Shown here in pieces: positions 26,621 through 33,996 of a DNA stretch of 56,932 nt; within the stretch, counting starts at the first letter, position 1; every line of letters begins with the position of its first letter. The stretch is from Alphaproteobacteria bacterium. GTDB taxonomy: Bacteria > Pseudomonadota > Alphaproteobacteria > RF32 > CAG-239. The notes under the pieces are model-generated. The model saw nothing but the letters and a program-made list of their open reading frames with translations, had not been told where the DNA came from and searched no databases. Position numbers and translations under genes: made by a program. The stretch covers positions 1-56,932 of the forward strand of contig JAGBHO010000001.1 in assembly GCA_017935485.1 (NCBI GenBank), in the 5' to 3' direction.

Positions 26621-27409
26621 TTAGTCCTTTGATGCTTCGTTGATGATGTTAATGGCGTTAAGCGACCGCGGATAACCGATATACGGCAAAATTTGCGTAA
26701 CCGTATCCAGCAGTTTTTGCTTGTCATTGCCGACCTTGAGATTGGCCTGTGCATGAGCCTTGGCCTGCGGTTCCGCGCCGCCCATAGATACCAGAACGGT
26801 AAAGGTCAGCAGCTCTCGGGTCGGAATGTCCAGGCCGGTACGGGTGTAATAGTCGCCGAAACAGTTGGCCGATAAATAATCCTGAATATGTTTGAGCTCT
26901 TGCGGGGCATTTTGTCGCATGGTTTCAATATGGTCTTTTCCGAAAATGCCGCTTTGAACGGCAATGCCTTTGTCCAAACGGTTGTCCGGCGTTGTCGTGC
27001 TTTGACCGGCAAGCGGCAGAGAAAGGCCTTTGGCTGCCAATACCTCGTTTGTTGTGCCGATAAAGCCATAAACCTTGGCCATGCCGGCATAAGGAACCGC
27101 CTGATACACAACCTCTTTTGCTTCAACCGCAGAAACGCCGTTTTCCAGCGCCTGAGCCAGAATCAGTTTGTATTCGTTGACGGACTGTGTCGCGATATGC
27201 GCCGCCAAAACCGTCAGATAACGCGTTTTGACGTCAAGCTTGCCGTGCGGCAGTACGTCTTTGTTTATAAAATTGTCCCATAAAGCGTTCAGCTCGGGAT
27301 CTGTTTGCTTCAAATCGGTCATTTTTTTCTCCTTGCATTGCGGGTAAAGCAGAAAAGCGCCGGCAATCACGGCAACCGCCGCTGCTCCGGATATCACATA
27401 TTTATACAT
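26621..27409 (-). CDS. Carboxymuconolactone decarboxylase-family protein with N-terminal anchor
   Basis: A 262-aa protein with a hydrophobic anchor (residues 3-22, YVISGAAAVAVIAGAFLLYP) then a duplicated CMD fold (LTVLAAHIATQSVNEYK; LLTFTVLVSMGGAEPQAKAH). The AhpD-type CxxC is absent, so a peroxidase role is not supported. The start overlaps the cupin stop (TAATG). An internal ATG at 27322 (residue 30) has AAGGAG at 6 bases and would give a soluble protein. CMD-cupin-reductase pairs are common in redox clusters; the reaction is unknown. Confidence 0.87.
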   Translation of the reverse strand: MYKYVISGAAAVAVIAGAFLLYPQCKEKKMTDLKQTDPELNALWDNFINKDVLPHGKLDVKTRYLTVLAAHIATQSVNEYKLILAQALENGVSAVEAKEVVYQAVPYAGMAKVYGFIGTTNEVLAAKGLSLPLAGQSTTTPDNRLDKGIAVQSGIFGKDHIETMRQNAPQELKHIQDYLSANCFGDYYTRTGLDIPTRELLTFTVLVSMGGAEPQAKAHAQANLKVGNDKQKLLDTVTQILPYIGYPRSLNAINIINEASKD

Positions 27410-27900
27410 TATTTATATTCCTTGTCAGAAACCGGTTCCAGCCAGGTTGTCTGGTTATCGGGCAGGTTGGTTTCTACCGAGATATGCGTAAACCAGGAGT
27501 CCGGTGCGGCACCGTGCCAATGTTCAACGTTGAGCGGAATACGGACAACATCGCCTTTTTTCAGAATTTGTACTTCTTTTCCGCGTTCCTGATACCGGCC
27601 TTCGCCTGACAAAACCAGCAATATTTGCCCGCCGCTGTGCTTGTGCCAGTTGGTTCTGGCGCCGGGTTCAAATGTAACATTTGCCAGTGACGAATTCCAA
27701 ACCGCGTCATTGGCGCTCAGTCTGGTAAGATAAGTCTGTCCGGTAAAAAACTTGCCGTAAGGATTCGGCTCGCCTTGTTCAAAAACGGTGTCAATCGGTG
27801 CTTTTTTCATTTCTGCTGCCTCCGCAATTTGTAAATGGATGAAAGTGTTTAAGGTTAATAAAATTGTTCCGAAAGTGCGTATTCTCATTATCTGTTCCAT
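27409..27900 (-). CDS. Exported cupin-domain protein
   Basis: A 163-aa protein with a signal peptide (IRTFGTILLTLNTFIHLQIAEA) and a single cupin: motif 1 as TNWHKHSGGQILLVLSGEG and motif 2 near VRIPLNVEHWHGAAP, giving the His metal ligands. Starts at 27900 and 27888 are both possible; neither has a strong ribosome site. An internal ATG at 27810 (residue 31) right after the signal has GGAGG at 8 bases. First gene of an operon driven by MerR-type promoter B. Confidence 0.87.
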   Translation of the reverse strand: MEQIMRIRTFGTILLTLNTFIHLQIAEAAEMKKAPIDTVFEQGEPNPYGKFFTGQTYLTRLSANDAVWNSSLANVTFEPGARTNWHKHSGGQILLVLSGEGRYQERGKEVQILKKGDVVRIPLNVEHWHGAAPDSWFTHISVETNLPDNQTTWLEPVSDKEYK

Positions 27901-27931
27901 AAAAAAATCAGTTTTTTACGATTCTGTTGTT

Positions 27932-27962
27932 ATGATAATCTTTAGAGCTAACTCTAGGTCAA
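27932..27962 (-). promoter_or_regulatory. MerR-type promoter B (cupin operon, next to the merR-like gene)
   Basis: On the minus strand TTGACC (27962-27957), a 19-bp spacer and TATCAT (27937-27932). The spacer holds TAGAG-N4-CTCTA (27943-27956), almost the same as site A. It lies between the divergent cupin operon and the MerR-family gene, so it may serve both. Confidence 0.78.
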
Positions 27963-28017
27963 GTATTTTGTTGACATTTTCAAAAATTTTTTACACCATA
28001 AAAACATGGAGGTAAAA

Positions 28018-28476
28018 ATGGGATATTCAATCGGGCAGGTTGCCAAAAAAACAGGGCTGACAGCCCATACTTTGCGCTATTATGAAAAAGAAGGGCTTTT
28101 GCCTTTTGTCAGAAAGAACGGCTCGGGTCTGCGCGTGTTTTCCGACAGCGACCTTGGCTGGCTCACGCTGATAGAATGCCTGAAAGGAACAGGCATGCCG
28201 CTGAAAGGCATCAAGCAGTATATTGACTGGTATATGGCGGGAGATTCAACGCTGCCGCAGCGTTTGGAAATGTTCAAAGAGCAAAAATCCCGACTGCTTG
28301 AACAAATGGCGCAGTTGCAAAAGCATATGGAAAAAATTGATTATAAAATTGCTTATTACGAGGAAATCATAGCCCGCGGAGAGCAGGGCATTTGGGAACG
28401 CTGTCCGGAACTGAAAGCCGAACGCGACCGGATTTACGGCAAAATGGTTGAGGAAAAGGAACAAAAGTCAGCCTGA
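28018..28476 (+). CDS. MerR-family transcriptional regulator
   Basis: A 152-aa protein with the MerR winged-helix start (YSIGQVAKKTGLTAHTLRYYEKEGLL), a second wing (GLRVFSDSDLGWLTLI) and a long C-terminal coiled coil (about 85-130). It lacks the metal-binding Cys of MerR/CueR and resembles the aldehyde- or thiol-stress subgroup (AdhR/NmlR-like), which is inference. The ATG at 28018 has GGAGGT directly upstream. It most likely acts on the 19-bp-spacer promoters at 22.9, 27.9 and 33.9 kb. Confidence 0.9.
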   Translation: MGYSIGQVAKKTGLTAHTLRYYEKEGLLPFVRKNGSGLRVFSDSDLGWLTLIECLKGTGMPLKGIKQYIDWYMAGDSTLPQRLEMFKEQKSRLLEQMAQLQKHMEKIDYKIAYYEEIIARGEQGIWERCPELKAERDRIYGKMVEEKEQKSA

Positions 28477-28484
28477 CGCTTACA

Positions 28485-28512
28485 ACGCCGGAGAAATGCC
28501 GGCGTTTTTTTT
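28485..28512 (+). terminator. Intrinsic terminator after the merR-like gene
   Basis: ACGCCGG (28485-28491) pairs with CCGGCGT (28499-28505), followed by T8. Confidence 0.88.
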
Positions 28513-28625
28513 GCCGCTTGCGGAAACTGAGAATTTTCTAAGATTTTTCTTGCAAAAATATATTTCTGTAATAAAATTCGCACAATATTAAAATGAAGCA
28601 ATTTCAACAAAAAGAGATTAAAGCC

Positions 28626-30185
28626 ATGGCAGAAAAATTTTATATTACGACACCGATTTATTATCCTTCCGGTTCTCCTCATATCGGACACTGTTATACA
28701 ACGGTTGCCTGCGATACCGTCGCCCGCTACAAACGCGCCAAAGGCTTTGATGTCATGTTTTTGACCGGCACGGATGAACATGGCCAGAAGATTGAGGACA
28801 AAGCAACGGCCGCCGGACTTTCGCCGAAGGAATATACGGACAAAGTTGTTGCCGAGTTCCAAAAACTCTGGGCTTATATGAATGTGTCTTATGACCGTTT
28901 TGTCCGCACAACCGACGATTACCATATTCAAACCGTGCAGTATGTCTTTAAGCAGTTGTATGATAAAGGCTATATTTATAAAGGCGAATACAAAGGCAAA
29001 TATTGCAAGCCCTGCGAGAGCTTCTGGACCGATTCCCAGCTGGTTGACGGCAAGTGCCCGGATTGCGGCCGTGAGGTGGTTGATATGACGGAAGAAGCTT
29101 ATTTCTTCAAACTTTCCGCTTTTTCCGACAAACTGCGCGAACTGCTGGAAAGCGGCACTTTTCTTGAACCGTCCAGCCGCGTAAATGAAATGGTCAACAA
29201 CTTTATCAAACCGGGACTGGAAGATTTGTGCGTTTCCCGCACCAGCTTCAAATGGGGCGTGCCGGTTGATTTTGATGACAAACATGTGGTCTATGTCTGG
29301 ATTGATGCGCTGTCCAACTATATTTCCGCTCTCGGTTTTCATAATGACACCTATCAGGATTATGACAAGTTCTGGCCGGCGGATATTCATGTGATGGCCA
29401 AAGAAATCGTGCGCTTTCATGCCTTAATCTGGCCGGCGATTTTGATGGCGTTGGAAATCCCGCTGCCGAAAAAGATTTATGGACACGGCTGGATTACCTT
29501 TGGTGACAAGAAAATGAGCAAATCTCTGGGTAACGTGGTTGATCCTTTTGTTTTGGGCGACCGTTACGGCGTTGATGCTTTGCGTTATGAAATCCTGCGC
29601 GAAATGCCGTTCAGCAGCGATTGTACTTTTGTCAGCGAACTGTTTTTGCAGCGTGTTAATACGGATTTGGCCAATAATCTCGGCAATCTGGTCTCCCGCA
29701 CAGTTTCTATGATTCAAAAATACTTTGATGGACAACTTACGACAGAAAGACAAGCCGATGAACTGGATAAGGAGCTGGTTGCGCAGGCTGAAGAAACCCC
29801 GAAAAAAGTTGAGGAAAAAATTGACAATATGCATCTGAGCGATGCATTGGCCGAAATCTTTAACCTGATTTCCCGCGCCAATAAATATATTGACGAGACC
29901 ACGCCCTGGGCTTTGGCAAAAGACGAGAGCCAAAGAACCAGACTGGCAACGGTTTTATATAATCTGCTGGAAACGATCCGCATCAGTTCCGTACTGTTGC
30001 AGCCGTTTATGCCTGCCACAATGCCGGAAATTTGGAAGAGAATTGGTGCCGGTGATAAAGAAACCGCTTGGAATACGGTTTATGCGTTTGGCGCTTTGCC
30101 GCAAAATGCCAAAGTGACCGGCGGAGATCCTTTGTTCCCGCGCATAAACATTCAGCAGGAACTCGAATACATGGCCGCCATTTAG
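28626..30185 (+). CDS. metG: Methionyl-tRNA synthetase
   Basis: Charges tRNA-Met. A 519-aa class I synthetase with the HIGH motif as SPHIGH near residue 20, a zinc-knuckle pair CKPCESFW and GKCPDCGRE (about 127-150) and KMSKSLGN near 300. It is the short form, without the C-terminal tRNA-binding/dimerisation domain. The ATG at 28626 begins a typical MAEKFYITTPIYYPSG sequence; the in-frame ATG at 28593 has no ribosome site. Confidence 0.96.
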   Translation: MAEKFYITTPIYYPSGSPHIGHCYTTVACDTVARYKRAKGFDVMFLTGTDEHGQKIEDKATAAGLSPKEYTDKVVAEFQKLWAYMNVSYDRFVRTTDDYHIQTVQYVFKQLYDKGYIYKGEYKGKYCKPCESFWTDSQLVDGKCPDCGREVVDMTEEAYFFKLSAFSDKLRELLESGTFLEPSSRVNEMVNNFIKPGLEDLCVSRTSFKWGVPVDFDDKHVVYVWIDALSNYISALGFHNDTYQDYDKFWPADIHVMAKEIVRFHALIWPAILMALEIPLPKKIYGHGWITFGDKKMSKSLGNVVDPFVLGDRYGVDALRYEILREMPFSSDCTFVSELFLQRVNTDLANNLGNLVSRTVSMIQKYFDGQLTTERQADELDKELVAQAEETPKKVEEKIDNMHLSDALAEIFNLISRANKYIDETTPWALAKDESQRTRLATVLYNLLETIRISSVLLQPFMPATMPEIWKRIGAGDKETAWNTVYAFGALPQNAKVTGGDPLFPRINIQQELEYMAAI

Positions 30186-30232
30186 CTTTTTCTCCCCGAA
30201 CGATTTCGAGGAGAATGTTTCTGGAAGGTAAA

Positions 30233-30892
30233 ATGAATAACCGCCTGTTACGCCCGTTAACGCACAAACCTTATGTCAGCCGCAATCCCGTAACCGGATT
30301 GCCGGTGGCTTCCTGCCTTGAGGAATTTTATCCTTTGGCGGCAGGGAGCGTCCGTTTGCTGCACCGAACAACCGCCAATCATATTTCTTCTATTGTTGAA
30401 AACGGCCTGATATATAATTCTTCGGCATTAAAAGTCAAATCCGCTCATCCGGATTTGCGGTACAATAATGCCCGCTGTATTGTCCATGACGTAACGGAAG
30501 ATGAGTTTTGGCAAGTGCTGGCGGAAGATAAGTTCAAATGCGGCGCAACGGCAAATGCCGATATACTTGTTGTGTTGGATATGCCGGCAGAAGAGTTTTA
30601 TCAGTATCATCTCAATCCGCAAAAGGCTTATCAAAAATCGGCCGGCGCCGTAATGGGCGGCGTGATTTCCAACCGCTATCTGACCGGCGTTGTCAAAATG
30701 CCGAACAGGGGAAAAAATTCTCCGCAATATAGCGCGGAAGATCTTGCCGATATCCGAAAAATTGTAGCCTCCCGTCCGCCGTTAAGTATCGAACAGGAAA
30801 AAAACTGGCGCTGTCGTTTGCAAAAATATAATTTTCAAAATCAGGAAAAGGCCGAACCGTTTAAAATGCCCTGTCATGAACGGGAAATTTAA
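30233..30892 (+). CDS. Hypothetical protein, 219 aa, possible ADP-ribosyltransferase-like fold
   Basis: I do not recognise the family with confidence. The segment VRLLHRTTANHISSIVENGLI (starts about residue 38) recalls the H-R/G-T-x-x-x-x-x-x-I-x-x-x-G-L opening of ART/KptA-like folds, and a later Glu-rich VTEDEF and PAEEFYQY follow. No signal peptide. GGAAGGT precedes the ATG at 30233; upstream in-frame sequence lies inside metG. It overlaps the convergent repeat-protein gene by 4 bases. Confidence 0.65.
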   Translation: MNNRLLRPLTHKPYVSRNPVTGLPVASCLEEFYPLAAGSVRLLHRTTANHISSIVENGLIYNSSALKVKSAHPDLRYNNARCIVHDVTEDEFWQVLAEDKFKCGATANADILVVLDMPAEEFYQYHLNPQKAYQKSAGAVMGGVISNRYLTGVVKMPNRGKNSPQYSAEDLADIRKIVASRPPLSIEQEKNWRCRLQKYNFQNQEKAEPFKMPCHEREI

Positions 30893-31314
30893 AAGCCGCC
30901 GACGGAAGTCGGAACATAATTGCCGAAAGCGTCATAGCCGTAATTAATCTGCTCATTGCCGACGGAAGAGGGGACATAGTCGCCTTTGGCATTGTAGCCG
31001 TAATCAATTCTGTCGTTTCCGACAGCCGTCGGAACATAATTTCCTTTGGCGTTATAACCGTAATTAATTCTGTTATTGCCGATGGCCGTCGGTACATAAT
31101 CGCCTTTGGCATTGTAACCGTAATCGATTCTGTTGTTTCCTACCGCCGTCGGAACATAATCGCCGCGGGCGTTGTAACCGTATTCAATCCTTTCGCCGTC
31201 AACGGAAACCGGTACCCATTCGCCCCTGGCATTGTACCCGTACTGAATGTTTCCGGCGCGGACGGCGGTTGTGTTCAGGGCAAAAACAAGAATAAGGCAA
31301 CAAAAGCGAAGCAT
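30889..31314 (-). CDS. Secreted protein made of six 20-residue repeats
   Basis: A 141-aa protein: signal peptide (MLRFCCLILVFALNTTAVRA) followed only by six tandem units with consensus IDYGYNAKGDYVPTAVGNNR. Tyr-Gly, Asn-Ala-Lys-Gly and Val-Pro are nearly invariant. The first and last copies are the most diverged. The pattern resembles short beta-hairpin repeats (YD/RHS-like in spirit, not in sequence). GGAGGT lies 5 bases before the ATG. Probably periplasmic or surface; function unknown. Confidence 0.78.
   Translation of the reverse strand: MLRFCCLILVFALNTTAVRAGNIQYGYNARGEWVPVSVDGERIEYGYNARGDYVPTAVGNNRIDYGYNAKGDYVPTAIGNNRINYGYNAKGNYVPTAVGNDRIDYGYNAKGDYVPSSVGNEQINYGYDAFGNYVPTSVGGF
30901..31260 (-). 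repeat. Six tandem 60-bp coding repeats
   Basis: Six 60-bp units in perfect register (30901, 30961, 31021, 31081, 31141, 31201), all inside the repeat-protein gene. The central four are the most similar, often differing only at third codon positions and in GTCGGAACATAAT versus GTCGGTACATAAT. Confidence 0.9.
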
Positions 31315-31401
31315 GGCAAACCTCCACGAAACAACAATAACGATTATTATAAATTTCTCACATAATTTGTCAACCGGAGGTTTGAAAAAAGCGGATAAGA
31401 A

Positions 31402-31429
31402 AATTCCCTCCGCAAACGTCCGGAGGGAA
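31402..31429 (-). terminator. Intrinsic terminator after the LEA-like gene
   Basis: TTCCCTCCG (31404-31412) pairs with CGGAGGGAA (31421-31429), with a T-rich tract following on the minus strand. Confidence 0.8.
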
Positions 31430-31447
31430 CAGGGCCGGATGAAAACG

Positions 31448-32014
31448 TTATTGAATGGTATATTCTTCTTCCTCGTCAGTAATGACCACCGTATCATCAT
31501 CAGACTGCGCGGATTTTGCTTCTTTATCGCTGCTGACGGCTTCTTTGGTCGCTTTCCAGGCATCTGAAGATTTTTCGGAAATTGCATCGCCGGCCTTGGA
31601 GGCGCCGTCCTTTGTGGCTTCCCAGGCGTCACTGCTCACTTCTTTGGTTTTGTCCCAAGCTTTGGCCGAACCCTCTTTGGTTGCTTCCCAAACGTTATGT
31701 CCTGCTTCTTTGGTATTTTCCCAAGCCTTTCCCATATTATTTTCTGCCATTTTCAATTCTCCTTTTGTTGAATTAAAATTTGATTGTTTTTCCAAATTTT
31801 GACTTTTATCAGTATCTTGAGAGGTCTTATTCATAAGGTTGTCAGTCTTGTCTTTGACGTCCGAGGCCATGTTTCCCATTCCGGCTTTCACATCGTCAAC
31901 AACTTCTCCTGCCGATTTTGTGTCGTCAATATGCACGGAAAAAATGCTTTTTCCGACCAGAAAAAGAACGATAATGACAATAATAAGAATAATATATTTT
32001 ATTATGGTATTCAT
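31448..32014 (-). CDS. Membrane-anchored LEA/apolipoprotein-like helical protein
   Basis: A 188-aa protein with an N-terminal anchor (IIKYIILIIVIIVLFLVG), a short YtxH-like Asp/Lys stretch (GEVVDDVKAGMGNMASDV), then repeated 11-residue LEA-like motifs (AWENTKEAGHN, AWDKTKEVSSD, AWEATKDGASK, AWKATKEAVSS). The tail is very acidic. Such repeats form amphipathic helices linked to stress protection; this is inference. GAGGAG precedes the ATG at 32014. An internal ATG at 31750, with AAAGGAG 8 bases upstream, would yield only the LEA-like part. Confidence 0.75.
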   Translation of the reverse strand: MNTIIKYIILIIVIIVLFLVGKSIFSVHIDDTKSAGEVVDDVKAGMGNMASDVKDKTDNLMNKTSQDTDKSQNLEKQSNFNSTKGELKMAENNMGKAWENTKEAGHNVWEATKEGSAKAWDKTKEVSSDAWEATKDGASKAGDAISEKSSDAWKATKEAVSSDKEAKSAQSDDDTVVITDEEEEYTIQ

Positions 32015-32103
32015 TGAAGGTCTCCTCATTGTTATCACCTCAAGAACTTAATCTCGGATCATTGCCGTTTCAATTCACGAAAATGTAACAAATAGGCTAG
32101 AAA

Positions 32104-32126
32104 AAACCGCCGGTTATCGGCGGTTT
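32104..32126 (-). terminator. Intrinsic terminator of the DXS-like gene
   Basis: AAACCGCCG (32104-32112) pairs with CGGCGGTTT (32118-32126), with further T on the minus strand. It sits just after the stop codon. Confidence 0.87.
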
Positions 32127-32131
32127 CGGTA

Positions 32132-33883
32132 TTATCGTATTTTAAGAATGTCAGAAACGATCAGCTCCGGCGTCAGATGATAACGCTGATAAAGCTCCTC
32201 TGCCGGAACCCTGTCGGTAAATTCTTTGCGGGCGCCGAAATTCAAGACTTTCATAGCGTCGGCACCGTAAAAACGGGCAACTTTTTCGCCAAACCCGCCG
32301 TCAAGCTCTCCGCTTTCCAGCGTAACGACAATGTTGTGTTTTTTCTTGAGAGCGTTAAGCAGGTCTTCATCCAACCCGGTAAGATAACGCGGATTGATGA
32401 GAGTGGCGTTAATCCCGTTCTCTTTCAGCTTTTCCGCGGTTTTCATACCGAGAGGAAAGAAATTTCCGACCGCCATAATGGCAACGTCGCTGCCTTCATG
32501 CACCACAAGGCTTTTGTTCAGATTGTCATAGTCTTTTGCAGCTTCGCCGCCGGTGTAAAACACTTCGGTCGGAACCCGAATGACAACCGGATGCCGTGAT
32601 TGCTCTATCCCCCAATCCAGCATGGCAAGATATTCTTCTTTGCCGGTCGGCGCCAGATAAACAATATTGGGAATATTGGAAATCAGCGGAATATCAAAGC
32701 AGCCCAGATGAGTGGCGTCCATACCGGAGATTGCGCCGGAAAAGACCAGAATAACAGCCGGATTGTTGTTAAGGGCCAAATCTTGCGACAACTGGTCGTA
32801 AGTACGCTGAACAAAAGAACTCCAAACCATATAAACAGGTTTGCAGCCGCCTTTCGCCAAAGCGGAAGACATTGCCACGGCATGTTCTTCGGCAATGCCG
32901 ACATCAACATAATTTTGGCCGAGTATCTTTCTTCTGTCCGGTGTTAATCCGAAAGCTCCTGGAGTTCCTGCCGTCAGGACAACCACACTCTTGTCTTTTT
33001 GTACTTTATTGTTCAAAAAGTCAAAAGTAATGTCATTGTAGTTTTCGGCATTTCCCAAATCAAGCGTGATTTCGCCGGATTGAATGTCAAATGGCAGATT
33101 CCAATGCCACTTTTCTTTGTTTTCTTCGGCAAATTTATAACCCTTGCCTTTTTGCGTATGAATGTGAATAACAGTCGGGCGGTTTGTACTTTTGACTTCG
33201 GATAAAGTCTGAATCAGTTTTTCGGTTGAATTGCCGTCTTCCACATAATGATAATCAAAACCCAGAGCCTTGAACATATTGCATTCCGCCTGACCGTTGG
33301 TTTGGCGCAGAAGCCGCAGATTGGTGTACAACCCGCCGTGATTTTCGGCAATGGACATTTCATTGTCGTTTACAATGATAATAATGTTGCTGTTTAAGAC
33401 GGCGGCATTGCTGAAACCTTCCAAAGCTTCTCCGCCGCTGAGGGAACCGTCGCCGATAACGGCAATCACATTGTGTTTTTCGCCGCGCAAATCACGTGCT
33501 TTGGCCATGCCGCAGGCCAGACTGACCGAAGTCGACGTGTGACCGACGACAAAAAAGTCGTGTTCACTCTCCTGCGGATTGGTGTAACCGGAAATTTTTG
33601 TCATGCCGGCATCGTTCAAAAAGCCGTCTTTGCGTCCGGTTAACAGCTTGTGCGGATAACATTGGTGCGAAACGTCATAAATAATCTTGTCTTTTGGGGA
33701 ATCAAAAACATAATGCAAAGCAATCGCGGCTTCAACAATTCCGAGGTTCGGCCCGACATGGCCGCCGATTTTGCTGTCACGGTTTAAAATCGCAGACCTC
33801 ATTTCTTCTGCCAGAATGTCAAGCTGCGGCAGAGTAAGCTTTTTAACGTCTTCAGGGCCGTTTATGTTTTCCAGATAAGCCAT
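32132..33883 (-). CDS. dxs: 1-deoxy-D-xylulose-5-phosphate synthase-like thiamine enzyme
   Basis: A 583-aa transketolase-family protein in DXS order: the TPP-binding GDGSLSGGEALEG...NDNEMSI (about 143-175), a pyrimidine domain with VGIAEEHAVAMSSALA, and a C-terminal transketolase domain. The opening KKLTLPQLDILAEEMR and HVGPNLGIVEAAIALHYVFD match DXS. It is shorter than the ~620-aa housekeeping DXS of proteobacteria and may be a second, acquired copy. AAGGAG precedes the ATG. It is under MerR-type promoter C, unexpected for an isoprenoid gene, and no isoprenoid gene lies nearby. Confidence 0.82.
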   Translation of the reverse strand: MAYLENINGPEDVKKLTLPQLDILAEEMRSAILNRDSKIGGHVGPNLGIVEAAIALHYVFDSPKDKIIYDVSHQCYPHKLLTGRKDGFLNDAGMTKISGYTNPQESEHDFFVVGHTSTSVSLACGMAKARDLRGEKHNVIAVIGDGSLSGGEALEGFSNAAVLNSNIIIIVNDNEMSIAENHGGLYTNLRLLRQTNGQAECNMFKALGFDYHYVEDGNSTEKLIQTLSEVKSTNRPTVIHIHTQKGKGYKFAEENKEKWHWNLPFDIQSGEITLDLGNAENYNDITFDFLNNKVQKDKSVVVLTAGTPGAFGLTPDRRKILGQNYVDVGIAEEHAVAMSSALAKGGCKPVYMVWSSFVQRTYDQLSQDLALNNNPAVILVFSGAISGMDATHLGCFDIPLISNIPNIVYLAPTGKEEYLAMLDWGIEQSRHPVVIRVPTEVFYTGGEAAKDYDNLNKSLVVHEGSDVAIMAVGNFFPLGMKTAEKLKENGINATLINPRYLTGLDEDLLNALKKKHNIVVTLESGELDGGFGEKVARFYGADAMKVLNFGARKEFTDRVPAEELYQRYHLTPELIVSDILKIR

Positions 33884-33925
33884 TTTTTTCTCCTTATTGT
33901 CATATTAATACCGATTCTGGTTAAC

Positions 33926-33956
33926 AGCATATCCTTTAGAGTTAACTCCAAGTCAA
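33926..33956 (-). promoter_or_regulatory. MerR-type promoter C (DXS-like gene)
   Basis: On the minus strand TTGACT (33956-33951), a 19-bp spacer and TATGCT (33931-33926). The spacer contains the perfect palindrome GAGTTAACTC (33939-33948) within TTAGAG-N4-CTCCAA. Same layout and similar sequence as promoters A and B. Confidence 0.78.
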
Positions 33957-33996
33957 TAGAAAAAATAATTTAATAATAAAATTTTTGATTTGCCGC

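Noticed and set aside
30901-31260. CRISPR-like array
   Set aside because: Regular 60-bp units without spacers, all in one reading frame behind a signal peptide; this is a coding tandem repeat.
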